From Melampsora larici-populina 98AG31 (taxonomy: Eukaryota > Basidiomycota > Pucciniomycetes > Pucciniales > Melampsoraceae), in contig NW_006768813.1 in the NCBI RefSeq assembly GCF_000204055.1, positions 57,437-121,436 of the forward strand: a stretch of DNA of 64,000 nucleotides. The letters run 5' to 3'. Below the pieces are notes generated by a model. That model was not told where the DNA came from and did no database searches. It saw nothing but the letters and a program-made list of their open reading frames with translations. Position numbers and translations under genes: made by a program. The first letter of the stretch is position 1. Each line of letters begins with the position of its first letter. Shown in pieces: positions 21,601-32,844 of this stretch.

Positions 21601-24600
21601 ATGGAAAAAACAGCCGATAACCAAACCAGCCACCAAAGACTCTTACTTACCGACAAGAATTATTTTGTTTGGGAAGTAATGATGAGCGGAGAACTCGACA
21701 ATATCAACTGTTTAGATTATGTCCTAGGAGTGGACAAGGAAGAAGATAAGAAGGACAAACAAGCGAAGAAGTCAGCCACCCTGATCACGAGGTACCTAGA
21801 TGAAGAACACATAGGCACCATCGCGAGTGAATTGGGTAAAGAAGAAAGAAGAAATGGAAAGGCGATATGGGACGTACTGAAGAGAAAGTACGCGGACGAT
21901 AACCAGCAGGCGCAAGTAATGGCCTTCACCGAGTTTGACCGAATCGATTTTAGCAACATAAAGGATTTCACTAAGGAAATCAAGATGGCAATAAGCCAAA
22001 TTCGATCATTGGGTTTTGAACTTGGCTCACAGGCACTAGCTGTCATGGTCTTAGGAAAACTACCTAAGTCATTCGAGTCTTTCATCCGAGTCGTAACTCA
22101 TGATGAGAAGAAGCTCGAAGTCGAAGACGTTATACAAAAGCTTGAGAAAGACGACCTACAATTCCGAGCAGGTCATAGAGAAGAAAAGAAAAGAGTCGCG
22201 TTCATGAACGAACGGACAGAAGCAAGATCAGAAACGAGACCAGAAACGAGAACTTGTTACAATTGTAACAGAACTGGTCACTTAGCCCGAGATTGCAGAG
22301 TAAACAAGAACTCAGGAGGCAATCGATTCCAACAACAAAGAAACAGATCAAATGCTCACATTGCGAATCAATCAGAAGACGAGGACCCGATTGCACTTGT
22401 GGCAACCGTAGAAGAGCAAGTAAGTGCTCTATTCGGATCAGAGAAGAAGAAAGACACAATCCTAGATTCAGGAGCCAGTGAACATATGTTTACAAGAAGA
22501 GATGATTTTCATACTTACCAAGAGAGTACTGGAAAAGTTCAAACAGGAGAAGAGAACACCAAGATCGAGGTGATTGGGGAAGGCGAGGTAGTTAAATACT
22601 ATCAAGGAAAGAAGGTAGTATTCAAGAACTGCTTACATGTTCCCCGACTGCCTTATAATCTCATTTGCCTAACATCCTTATGGCGAAACAAAGCAACACT
22701 TGAGAAACTGAATGATGAAAGATTCGCAGTAATCAAGAATAAGACTGTAGTTTTTGAAGGAAGAATCAAAAACAAATTGTTACTTACAGAACTAGAAGAA
22801 AAGGAAGCAACAGCGCAAGTAAGCGAACACAAACGATTGGGTCATGCTGGGAAAGCAAATGGATGTGAGGCATGCCAGTTAGGAAAAGCAACAAGACCGA
22901 CCTTCAACCACAAGATACCCCGAACTGAGAACATACTTGAAGAGTTATCGGTAGACCTGATGGGACCCATAACTCCAGTATCACTCGGAGGAGCTAGATA
23001 CGTTCTGGTAGTAGTAGATAGTGCTACCCGATATGTTTGGGTGAGCACTTTAGAGTCCAAAAGAGGTGCTGTTGAAGCAATTATCGAGATTGTTAAACAG
23101 GCAGAAAGCCAACATGAGGCACAAGTAAAAAGAATCATTAGTGATGGAGGTAAAGAATTTGTAAATAGACAATTAAAAGAGTGGTGCTCATCTAGAGGAA
23201 TTCAAACTATTGTTACCACCCCGTATACCCCACAGCATAATGGTATACCTGAGAGAAATAATAGAACTTTGATGGACAAAGTCAGAGCATTCATAGCTGA
23301 AACAGGAGTCAGTAAGGAGCTCTGGGCGGAAATGATCAACACAGCAGCATACCTTCGGAATCGTTTTACAGGTGATAACAACAAGATCAGTAGTTTTGAA
23401 AAACTATACGGAAGAACACCGATTACAAAACATATAAAGAGATTTGGATGCCGAGCTTACGTAACCACCACCAGCTACACAAAGAAGTTAGACATGCGAG
23501 CGAAGAAAGGAATCATGGTAGGATACGAACCTGAATTTGGAGTTTATCGTATTTACCTAGAAGAAGAAAACAAAGTAATTAGATCAAGAGACGTACGGTT
23601 TGATGAAGACCACTTACCTTTGAAAGAGTCAAAAGAAAGAACCGAGAATGATCAGAATGTTGTTGAAGATTTCATAGATGAACCTGAAATTGAGAGCGTA
23701 TTAAATGAAGAACCAAATACACCACCGGGAAGTCCACCAAGAACTCCAATAGTCCAAGGAGACGAATCAACAACCCCTCCAGGTACCCCACCCATATTAA
23801 GAATTGAGGGGGCGACACAGATAGATGATAACAGTAACAATCAAAACTTTCAAGCAAATGAGGGGGCGAATGTGAAGAAACCAGGTTTTGATTGGGAATT
23901 AAGAGGAGTAGCACCAAGAAACATTAGCTCAAAAGTTTCAGTAGACAATATCATATCAGAAAAACGTACCAGAAGACAAGCACAAATTGCAGAGGCCAAC
24001 CCGATCCAAGAAGAAGTACAAGACTTGATACATACTGCAATGAATAACTTCATCCAAGAAAACAGAAGTTCACCAAATGACTATGAACAAGCCAAGAAGA
24101 GTCCAGATTGGAATCTATGGAAAAAGGCTATAAATGAAGAACTTGACTCAATAGTAGAAAAAGGAGTTTTTGAAGTTTGTGAAAGAAGGAATGTACCAGC
24201 AGAGAAGACACTCATCAACACTAGATGGGTATTGAACAAAAAGTTCAATGAACATGGAAAGCTTACAAGACGTAAAGCTAGATGTGTAGCTTGAGGATTC
24301 AAGCAAAAACAAGGAATAGATTATGAGGAAACATTCTCGCCAACTGGGAGAATGACAACATTAAGAGTTGTACTTAACCACGCAGTACAAAAGAAGAAAC
24401 CAGCAAGACAGTGTGATTTTGTCACAGCATATCTCAATTCAAACTTAGATGAAGAAGAAACAGTATATATTGAGTTACCCAAAGGCTTTATAGAATGGCT
24501 GATAGAGACAAAACCCAAGTTGTACAATGATCCAAGAGTACAGGAATTAATACAAGATCCAAAGAAATTTGTGATCAAACTAAAGAAGGCTCTATATGGA

Positions 24601-26717
24601 CTGAAACAAGCAGCAAGAAGTTGGTACAACACATTACAGTCGAACCCCTCTAAAGCCATACCCCTCGGGAGAAGGGGAAACCTATGGGTATAGAGGGGCT
24701 ATGTCTTTCTTGAGGAACCCCTCTATAGACATACATTCATGGCTTTACATTGAAAACCCTCTAAATATATGAAAACCATGGCTTTAGAGGGTGGACATTC
24801 CACAACCATAGAACATATCCCTCTAAAGACATGGAATCATGGCTTTAGAGGGTGGTCCCCCTACAGCCATAAAAAAGAGGACTTTATACGGGTCTTGTTG
24901 TTGAAAAAGTCTAACTTGCTATCAAATATTTCAGTATCTGCCGTGTTAATTTTTTGTGAGAAGAATACATTCAAAATTGTAACTACATCACAAGATTTGT
25001 TTAATTTCTACTAAAGGAGAAAGTGATGGAGGGCTGAATTTTGTTGGCAAAATAGGTCTTGCTGGTCAATGTGCTTTCAAGAGCAGGGAGAAGGTGGTCA
25101 ACAGCTGTTGCTTTGGGCATATCAGTACTTTCAATGAATTGTATAAGCAAAGATACTGCCTTCAAAGCTTCAGAAGCTGTTGGAGGTATCCCCTTTCCTA
25201 CCTCCCTATTGGCCATTTTTCTATGGCTTTACATTGAAAAGATTGTTTTTTTTTGGATTCTGGGTATGGGTTAAGGGGTTAGACGGAACTATGGGTTTTT
25301 CACAAATTTTGGCCCCTCCCAACTTGGGAGAGCCAAAAAACCATCACTATAGACGGGTTAAGGCTTTAGAGGGGTACTGCTTTAGAGGGGTTTGACTGTA
25401 CAAGCATGGCTCATTAGAAAAGGTTTCAGAGTAAGTGAAGCAGACCCATGTCTTTTTATCAAACATGATGTGATCTTGTTTGTATGGGTAGATGATGTAA
25501 TTTTGGTAGGAGACGGAGCAGACGAAACAATCAAAAACATGGAGAATGAATTCAAAATTAAGGATTTGGGAATAGCCAGTCACATACTAGGGATAAGAAT
25601 AATAAGAGAAGGATTAGGGAGTATCAAGATGAGTCAAGAACATTTTGTAGATGAAATCCTCAAAACTTACGGCATGGAAGATTGTAATCCAAGTGGAACA
25701 CCAATGCAAAGTAACATAAGATTGGAAAACTCAACGGACGAAGAACATGAAGAGTTTAAAAGACAAGATTTGGATTACAGATCAGCAATAGGAACATTGA
25801 GTTATCTCGCACAAAGCACAAGGCCAGACATAACATATGCAGTAGGAACACTGTCACAATTTCTAGTAAAACCAAACATGGGCCATTGGAATGCGTTCAA
25901 ACGAGTGTTAAGGTACTTGAAAGGAACAAAAGAGTTGGGGATAACTTATGAGCAGACTAACGAGGATTTGAAAGGATACTCAGACTCAAGTTGGGCAGAG
26001 GAGATTAATCAAAAATCATGCTCAGGGTATGTATTCATTCAAGGAAATGGCGCGGTAAGTTGGAGAAGTAAACGTCTTGGAGCAGTAAGTGTATCTTCAA
26101 CAGAAGCAGAGTTTAGATGTCTATTAGCTGCTTTTCAAGAAGCTAAATGGCTAAGCTTACTCAATAGTGAAATAGAACATAGGGATCAAGACATTGTGAA
26201 AGTATACAGCGATAACGAAGGCGCTATAAAGAGATCAAAGAATCCAGTATACCACTCAAGAACAAAACACATAGACGTTCATTATAACTATGTGAAGGAT
26301 TTAGTAAACAATAAAGAGATAGATCTGAGATACATATCCACAACAAAGATGGTAGCGGATATCACAACTAAGGCATTAGACCGAGTCAAGCATCAAGGAT
26401 TTCAGAAGACAATGGGTATGATTGAAGGAGAAAATCATACAGCAAACATAGCATGTGCTCAGTACGAATCGAGGGGGCGTGTTGGAGATGCGATTCGAGA
26501 AAGCACATGTGTAGCTTTCGAGAATGAACAAGATGTGCAAATGGAAATAGCGCATGAAGAGATCTATTCTGGAATAGTTCCAGCTAAGAGAAAAGTAGAA
26601 AGGACTCACAAGATAAGTCATCGGAGAAAAGTCCACAGTAAGACTAATGGAGGATTAGTCATGAACTGCTATGAGAGACAAAACGGTGGTCATACGCATG
26701 AATACGTTTGCCTATAA
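21601..26717 (+). pseudogene. copia gag-pol polyprotein, broken
   Basis: The frame from ATG 21601 runs to a TGA at 24292-24294, then continues to 24636. It is interrupted by a DNA element (24637-25398 plus TA) and resumes to 26717. Domains in order: gag; CCHC zinc knuckle CYNCNRTGHLARDC at about residue 218; protease LDSGASEHM near 288; integrase with DLMGP, ISDGGKEF and HNGIPERNNR (DDE); reverse transcriptase with RWVLNKKF, KALYGLKQAARSWY and WVDDVILVGD; RNase H with YSDSSWAEE, STEAEFRCL and YSDNEGAIK. The TGA falls where the family has a basic residue in VA(R/K)GF. Removing the insertion and one TA restores the normal reading across the site (NTLQ then AWLIRKGF). The tail of pol extends through the polypurine tract into the 3' LTR. 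Inactive as it stands. Confidence 0.94.
24637..25398. mobile_element. TA-flanked mariner/pogo-type non-autonomous element
   Basis: Inverted ends CAGTC(G/A)AACCCCTCTAAAG, duplicated TA at 24635-24636 and 25399-25400, 762 bp. TA duplication and CAGT termini are typical of Tc1/mariner-pogo (Fot/Tigger) elements. The subterminal regions carry repeated CTTTAGAGGG words. On the minus strand 25216-25001 a 71-codon open frame ending in IQPSITFSFSRN resembles the C-terminal tail of pogo/CENP-B-like transposases, suggesting derivation by internal deletion (inference). Confidence 0.85.
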
Positions 26718-26807
26718 ATAAGGCCGTATTCGACATCTTGTATATAGATTTTGTTCCCATCTTATTGTCGTTATAAAATACAAATAGAAACCTTCATCGC
26801 TCTAACA
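26480..26807 (+). repeat. 3' LTR of the Ty1/copia element (intact, 328 bp)
   Basis: TGTTGG...TAACA, with TATA box at 26713. Preceded directly by the purine tract GAGGGGGCG and followed by duplication GTCAC. Confidence 0.95.
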
Positions 26808-26812
26808 GTCAC

Positions 26813-28253
26813 ACATCACGGTGGCATGAGGTCTATATAGAGTCTTGATCAAAACAGTATCATTCAAGACACTGTATAAAGCTGGATTAACTCATGAAGA
26901 AAGTCATGAATTAAAGAACTTACCAGAGACTCCCTTACCATCTCATTGAACGGGCAATTCAGGTGGGAGTGTTTGGGTCAAGGATGACAAGATCACACTA
27001 TATTATAAGAATAACATTACAATTGGGTGAATACTACAAAGTTTTCAGGAAAAACATAAGAAACTACAGTTGATCCAGCCTAGTCACAACCACAGGCCGG
27101 CCCCGGGGCCGGCCCCAAGACCCAAATTTTCAACCCTCCAGTAATACCCAAGTAGGGTATTTTGGTAGAGGTTTTTTTGCATCTTATTGGCGCTTTTGAC
27201 TCACTTGATCTCAGTTTGTTGATTTGTACTTGGACTATCAAAGCAACAGCTTCAAATGAAAATCCTTCCTGGACTCAAAATCTCTCTTTGAGGATGTTCA
27301 CAAGTGGTGTCCAGTGTCAAGGATTTGGAAGTATTTTCAAAAAGGCAATTGGCAGATGGACATCTATTGGTGAGTCTTTTATCATTCTTGTCTTCTTAAC
27401 TCACTATCCATCACTGATACCTTTTCATTTTCAACACTCAAGAATTGGTATGACCGGGTACCAGCTGAAAAATTGACCAAGAGATACTGCTTGCATTGAT
27501 GCATACCACAAAACACCATCATGAGATTTGGCATGATGTGTGACCCTCAAAGGGCTTTTCTTGTCTTATCTTGCTGTTTTCATCTTTTTTGCATATTCTG
27601 TCTGATTTCTTCATCTCCATGTACACAAACCACCATTGTTATGTACTTGACAAATTGTGATGAGCAGAACTTGCGCTGAGGGTTGCTTGCGCTGAGGGTT
27701 GCTTGCGCTGAGCCATGCTTGTGCTGCTCATAAGGTACTTAAGTAGGTACTTAAGTGGACACATAAATGTGTGGGTGCCTAGGCTATGCAGTTAAGGCCT
27801 TAAGTTAAGTACTTAAGTACTTAATATTAGGCCGGTTAGGTACCCGGACCCAAATATTCGAGTTTGGGGGAAATTTTTTTTTTTGAAAAAAAATTGGCCA
27901 ATCAGATTGACTTGCCAAGTCATTTCTAATACTTACACCCTATTCCTAACCCAAAAATGACTTATTACATGTCATTTATTTACAGGGGTTGTGTGTATAA
28001 AGTTGTGTAACTGAATTTTGTTTTTGCAGAGCAGTTGTGGTCGTGACTAGACTGGATCAACTGCAATGGACTTGATCAGAGTCAAGTACAGCCTTTATAA
28101 ATAACCCTTGGTGAAAACTGTGATACATATTATAGACAAACATCATAAGGTCAAATTGAGGGGGGTTAATCTTATGACAATCCAAGATGGTTGGTAAACA
28201 ACGTCAGCCTCTGAGCTGCCCCTCAAAATCCATGACATTGTGGAAAGGAAGTC
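26813..28253. other. gene-free repeat-rich stretch
   Basis: No gene. It holds a perfect 20-bp GC palindrome (27095-27114), three tandem copies of a GCTTGCGCTGAGGGTT-like unit (about 27670-27717) bracketed by ATGAGCAG and CTGCTCAT, and a cluster of TACTTAAGT words (about 27735-27825). Confidence 0.6.
27095..27114. repeat. perfect 20-bp GC palindrome
   Basis: GGCCGGCCCCGGGGCCGGCC is its own reverse complement and consists only of G and C, in an otherwise AT-rich stretch. Confidence 0.9.
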
Positions 28254-28269
28254 ATGTTTCACTTACCAG

Positions 28270-30382
28270 TTAGAGTAACTCACGAGGAGTTACTGCTTGC
28301 AGGGAGTCGGTCTGCAAGGATTTTGAGGACAGATCCCATATCCGCCAGAGTACCTTGCACATTTGCCACTGATGATTTAAGGTCATCAATTTGTCTGTCA
28401 TTCTTCTCTTTGCGGCTGTTTGCCGCGGAAAGCTCTTCTTGTTGCAAGTTGAGAGTTTTGCATGTGGTCTGGGTGTCAAGATCCAGTTGAGCCTGGGACT
28501 GAGCAAGCTCATGCTTGCGCTGGAGGTTCATCACCGTGGTCTGCTTCTTGTGTTGTTCAAGAGCTACAGATGTAAGTTCATTCGCTCTTTCAGCCGCTTC
28601 ACTGCTTTTCATGGTAATGTTGACCATGTCACTGGTGCTATCTTCACTGCTGAGCTTCTTCTTCAAACCATCTTGGATTGCGCGCAGAGACCTTGCAGGT
28701 CTTGGTGCCCCTTTGCCGCCATCAGAGCTCCCATCTTCATCATTTATCGGGGTAGGCCAAGGAGGCACTGAACAAGTTTGGATTGCACAGAGGTCACACA
28801 AGTCATTCCCTCAAGCAAGAGAGGTGGCAGCGGCGTCTTTGGCAGCTTTTGCTTCTTGTTGCACTGTGTTCATGTCCTACATGTACCAATGCAAGTGTTG
28901 AAGATGTCAGCCTGATTCAGCAGCTTGACCTGACACTCTCACGCACCTCTTCTTGAGTTACAAATGATGTGATCAATTCCCAAATCTTTCCATTGACCTC
29001 GTGAGTCCCACTGGCTTGGAGAGATGCCGTGTTTTCCTGCTTGAGCCAATCTTTGAGGAAGTTGTACCTGTTCCTCAGCGTAGACGTGCTCTTGTTGCCC
29101 GACATCAAGCAAAAATGTGAATCCGTTTTGGGTTGACTCTATGCAATCACGAAGTTGTACAGTCGCTACAAAGAGATCCACAACTTCAACAATAAGCAAA
29201 CCAGTGCGACTAACCTTGAGGTGGTTGGTGCACAGGTGAAATTGTTTTCCTTGGTCTTTGTAAACTGCAAACAGATGAAACTCCGCAAGGTGAGAGAGCC
29301 ATGTCACATCCAGTTCACCTGGCTCGCCCCAGCGCCAGTACTGCGCACTAGTCGCGGCAGTAGCAGACTTCTTACCCAAGGTCTTTGAGGCGGGGGAGTG
29401 CACCCAAGTGCCCTCTTGAGCATCAACTTGGGGGGTGATGCTTGATCCGGAGGCAGCCAAAGTTGGAACTTGGGCAGGACCCACACACACTCAAGAAGGC
29501 AGTTGATCCGAGGAATTGGAACCTCGAATCAAATTAGAAGCACGAGGGGAACAGGGAGCTGCAGAGTATTTGGAGGCTGAGGGGAGACCCTTGGTTTGGG
29601 GACGCCCGGACTGGGCCAAGAGACCCTTGCCCGAATCCAGTCCGTCAATGTCTTCCTCGCAACTGGTGAATGAATTTGCGTCTTCATTCAATTGGGTTTT
29701 GGTGAAGGAGCTGTTGGATAAGTCTCTGCGTAGTTTGACGGGAGAGTCCTTCCGAATGAGAGGATTGTGGGTTGACATAGTCACGGCGGGTTGAGTCGGT
29801 GTGGGTGAAGACTGTAGGACCAAAGACGTTGGAAGTGCTTGAAGATCCCTGTGAACTGAGGACATACGTCCAGCTGGCCTCAAATGAAAACATCAGTGAC
29901 CATCATCCATAGAATTCCAGGTAATAGAGTGACTTACCAGATGGACCGGGTGTGACAGGATCATCATCTGAATCTGCCAACAGGTGACACAAGCACTTGT
30001 CTTCTCCTGACGTCAAATCTGGACAAACCTGGCGAAGTGCCTTCACGTTGTACCTTGCCAAGGCCGCTGCCTTGTTTGCCGGATTGAGTCCATCTCGGCA
30101 CCATGGCAGAGGGTCAGACCGGTGATCTGACCCGTTCATTGATTGAGCCGTGTTACATGCGCCATTGAATGATCCTGCAGCATTGTAATCTGAGATCACC
30201 CTGACGGTTCTCCAGTCAAAAATGCTGTTGTAATCCGCTGCTGAGCGCCATGGAGGATGCAAAGTGTTGTGGGCATACTTATACAGAGGGCCCTCACGAG
30301 ACAAAAACCTAAAAAGCATCCGAATCAGAGACCAAGAACCCAAACTTGCTTGTCTGCACGGAGATAGCTCACATGCGTCCAA
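28270..30382 (-). pseudogene. decayed transposon-associated gene with coiled-coil end (uncertain)
   Basis: A run of minus-strand open blocks (30382-29903, 29883-29491, 29490-28939, 28879-28280) suggests a multi-exon gene. The blocks are joined by frame changes and stops. The first contains LPWCRDGLNPANKAAALARYNVKALRQ; a middle one ends a RWGEPGELDV stretch followed by RNRYNFLKDWLKQ and GKIWELITSF. The last is a long coiled coil rich in Gln/Glu/Lys (KSSEAAERANELTSVALEQH, DDLKSSVANVQGTLADMG). A TGA at 28811-28813 breaks the last block. The layout resembles second proteins of rust DNA transposons, but I do not recognise a family, and it may instead be a decayed host gene. Confidence 0.35.
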
Positions 30383-30719
30383 TTGGAGCCCACACAGCCC
30401 CTGGGCCTGTTGGGAGCGACCCGTCGAGACCTGGTTGAATTCTGTTGGGTGTAGGTGGCAGCTTTGTGCCCTTGGACCCTACGTTCCAAAAGCTGAGCGG
30501 CGGTAGAGGTGTTGCCTACAGAACACCACCAAAAGCGTCAGTATAAGATATCTCAAGATTCCCAAATAGAAACAGACGCACCAATTGGGGATGGCGGCCC
30601 TGACACGGCGGACTGACTGGTGTACAGCGACCTCGCGTGAGCTGATGAGCAGAAGAAGGATTTGGAAGCTTTTCTGTTGCATGTTATCAACTCAACCAAT
30701 CCTCAGCTACTCTATCACG

Positions 30720-31950
30720 TTTGATGGATGATTCCAAACAACCTGACAATGAGGAAGCTCTCTCACCTGATTCCACGTGTTGACACCTCTGCAGTCTAGT
30801 GGCACGGATCCAAACAACATCACATGCCTCAGACCTCCTGGGCCTCTGCCAAGCTGGCCTCAATCTGACCTGACCAGGGTTGGCATACGAGGCGGTAGGT
30901 GTGCATGATTTGACTTGGGAACGTGTTAACAGCCATTAGTATTCCCCACTGGATAGGAGACCTGTCCAACAGCAAATCACATACCTGAACAGGCAACACA
31001 TTGGCAACATTCAGACTGCTGGTCAGCAACCAGTTGGCTTGACGGTGGGGTGTTGACATGGTTGAACAAAATCCTGTTAAACAACCAGTCAGCCAATGAT
31101 TCACCAAATGTTAGAATGAACAAGACCAAATTTGATACGTACTGGATTAAAATTTTATTATCTATGTATAGATAGAAGTATCAGATGTCATCAAGCGTGT
31201 TCAAAAAACCAGAAATTCAAGAACAAACACACAAAGCTGGATATGAATTGCGGATAGGAGGATCGACAAATCGCACATATATATGAGGATATATATATCC
31301 TCTCCAAGAATTCCCTTCCACAACCTTTCACAGATTTTGGCTACAACCAAATTTCTGACGTACACGCAAAACCCATAGAGGTTAGCTGTTGTTCAATGCA
31401 GCAAAGTCTATGCATTGCTGCCCAGAGGAGCAATGTTCAATATAGACAACTACATAAGGCCTCAGAACCTCAAGGTTTGCTTGGAACAAGCTCCAGGAGT
31501 CATGAAATTTGGACGTCCAAAATTCCACCTTTTGTTTTCATGACTGTTGGCAGGGATTGTCTTGAACAAAGGTGGCAATCACTGTAATACTTTCATGTCA
31601 TATGGAAGTATGATGAAGCGCCTCATTGGAACCAAGTGAGGAAGGTCAGTCTTAGAATGTTTGCAGTCACCAAGACAACTGCGCAGGGGGTCTCAGACCC
31701 AAAATTCACCCATATATGAGACATGCATGTGAGAAACAACGTATTTTGGTAGTAACAAAGGCTTCAAAACTTGCCTGGTCTCTAATCTTTAAGTTTGATA
31801 GAGAAAAGGAAAAGAAGGTAAACAACATGATGAACCTTTTATATATCAAAGTTAACCTTAAGATCATAGACATAACACTGGTGTATGATGTCATAAAGAT
31901 TATCTGAGAAAGATTAATAAGCCTAAGAGATGATTAAGATTTCAATTGTT
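30720..31950. other. gene-free stretch
   Basis: About 1.2 kb AT-rich DNA with only short open frames. Nothing definable seen. Confidence 0.45.
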
Positions 31951-32022
31951 TTCTCATCACAAGTTGGAGTACCTTTAGATTGATGAACATCATAGCAAGC
32001 AATCATTTTACCTATACAGATG
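31951..32022 (-). pseudogene. fragment of a duplicated Cys-rich secreted-protein gene
   Basis: On the minus strand it reads CIGKMIACYDVHQSKGTPTCDE-like codons, closely matching the C-terminal part of the gene at 32538-32844 (CIGRMISCYDGHRSKGTPTCDE). Both ends of the homology are abrupt. A truncated tandem copy. Confidence 0.78.
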
Positions 32023-32029
32023 TTTTTTT

Positions 32030-32537
32030 CTCTTCTCTTTTATACATACATATATAAATGTTTTATTTCTTGAACTTTTTGGTATACACATCAATAAGCT
32101 TTTTTTAGGTTTTTTGTTTTTTCAAAGGTACACTTTTTTTGGGGGTGGGAGGTAAAAAGGGGTTTTTGTGAGTTTGAGTTTTGTAGGTTATTTTTTTTAG
32201 ATGCATGGTATGTTCTTCTTTGGTTTTTTTGAGAAATAATAGAAATTCAAATAAAACAATCAATTTCTGGTTCTTGTTTTATTGAATTTGTTGACTGTTA
32301 TTTCGATCAGTGTCTTAAGTAGCCCCTTTCAGTCAATCAATTGTGCAAAAGCTTTGAGAGTGATTCTTTTTTATCAATAAAGACACATGCACACCCGCAA
32401 TCTGGTCCGTCATAGAACCGATGACCGCACTTCCAAAGTGAAAGCTTGCATAGTAGATTATGATACTCTAAGCTTTAAATTGACATGAAAGCTTGAAGAA
32501 AACTTTTCTGGCACACAAATATGTAAACTAATCAAAC
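32030..32537 (+). repeat. duplicated segment, uninterrupted copy (empty site of the Harbinger insertion)
   Basis: Matches 11523-11769 joined to 17030-17288. At about 32281-32295 the sequence TTTTATTGAATTTG shows the target before insertion, whereas the other copy has ATT duplicated around the element. Confidence 0.87.
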
Positions 32538-32844
32538 TTAAACACATATAGGAGTTTTCTCATCACAAGTTGGAGTACCCTTAGATCGATGACCATCATA
32601 ACAAGAAATCATTCTACCTATACAGATAGGTTCTCCATCTTTACAACTCGGTTGATCACCTGAGCAACTTAATGATTTCCCTGATCTGTCACAGCACATA
32701 GGATATTGACCAAAGATAGTCAAGGTCATTGAAAGCATCAGTGAGACGAATTTCACGAGCTATTGTAAATTAAAAGATCATAATTTATGTATCGTTAATA
32801 TAAGTGTTCCGAAACTCGGTATGAATATAGAAAAAACGTACCAT
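32538..32844 (-). CDS. small Cys-rich secreted protein (candidate effector), start codon alone in exon 1
   Basis: The long open block (32759-32538) lacks an ATG near its start. Upstream, ATG at 32844-32842 is immediately followed by a GTACGT donor, and an acceptor TTACAATAG precedes 32759. Splicing gives 74 aa: M-LVKFVSLMLSMTLTIFG (signal peptide) and a mature part with eight Cys, starting MCCDRSG and containing PSC, PIC, ISC, PTC and PIC spaced 7-14 residues apart. The repeated P-x-C spacing suggests a disulphide-knit module. A TATAAATA box sits about 320 bases upstream (33161-33168, minus). A fragment of a paralogue lies next to it, and the 3' flank is duplicated at 17.0-17.3 kb. Function unknown; an extracellular role is inferred from the signal peptide. 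Confidence 0.66.

Larger units (their letters stand above)
20799..26807 (+). mobile_element. Ty1/copia LTR retrotransposon with nested insertions
   Basis: Full element with 5-bp target duplication GTCAC (20794-20798 and 26808-26812). Order is LTR, gag-protease-integrase-reverse transcriptase-RNase H, polypurine tract GAGGGGGCG, LTR. Total 6009 bp, about 4.84 kb after removing the solo LTR (407 bp) and the TA-flanked element (764 bp). The two LTRs differ at six positions in 328 bp, all transitions. Confidence 0.95.

Noticed and set aside
21717..24659. Several long minus-strand open frames under the copia gene.
   Set aside because: Shadows of the gag-pol coding frame.
32538..32756. Secreted protein starting at MKFVS.
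   Set aside because: That codon is GTG, not ATG; splicing from the ATG at 32844 gives a proper start.
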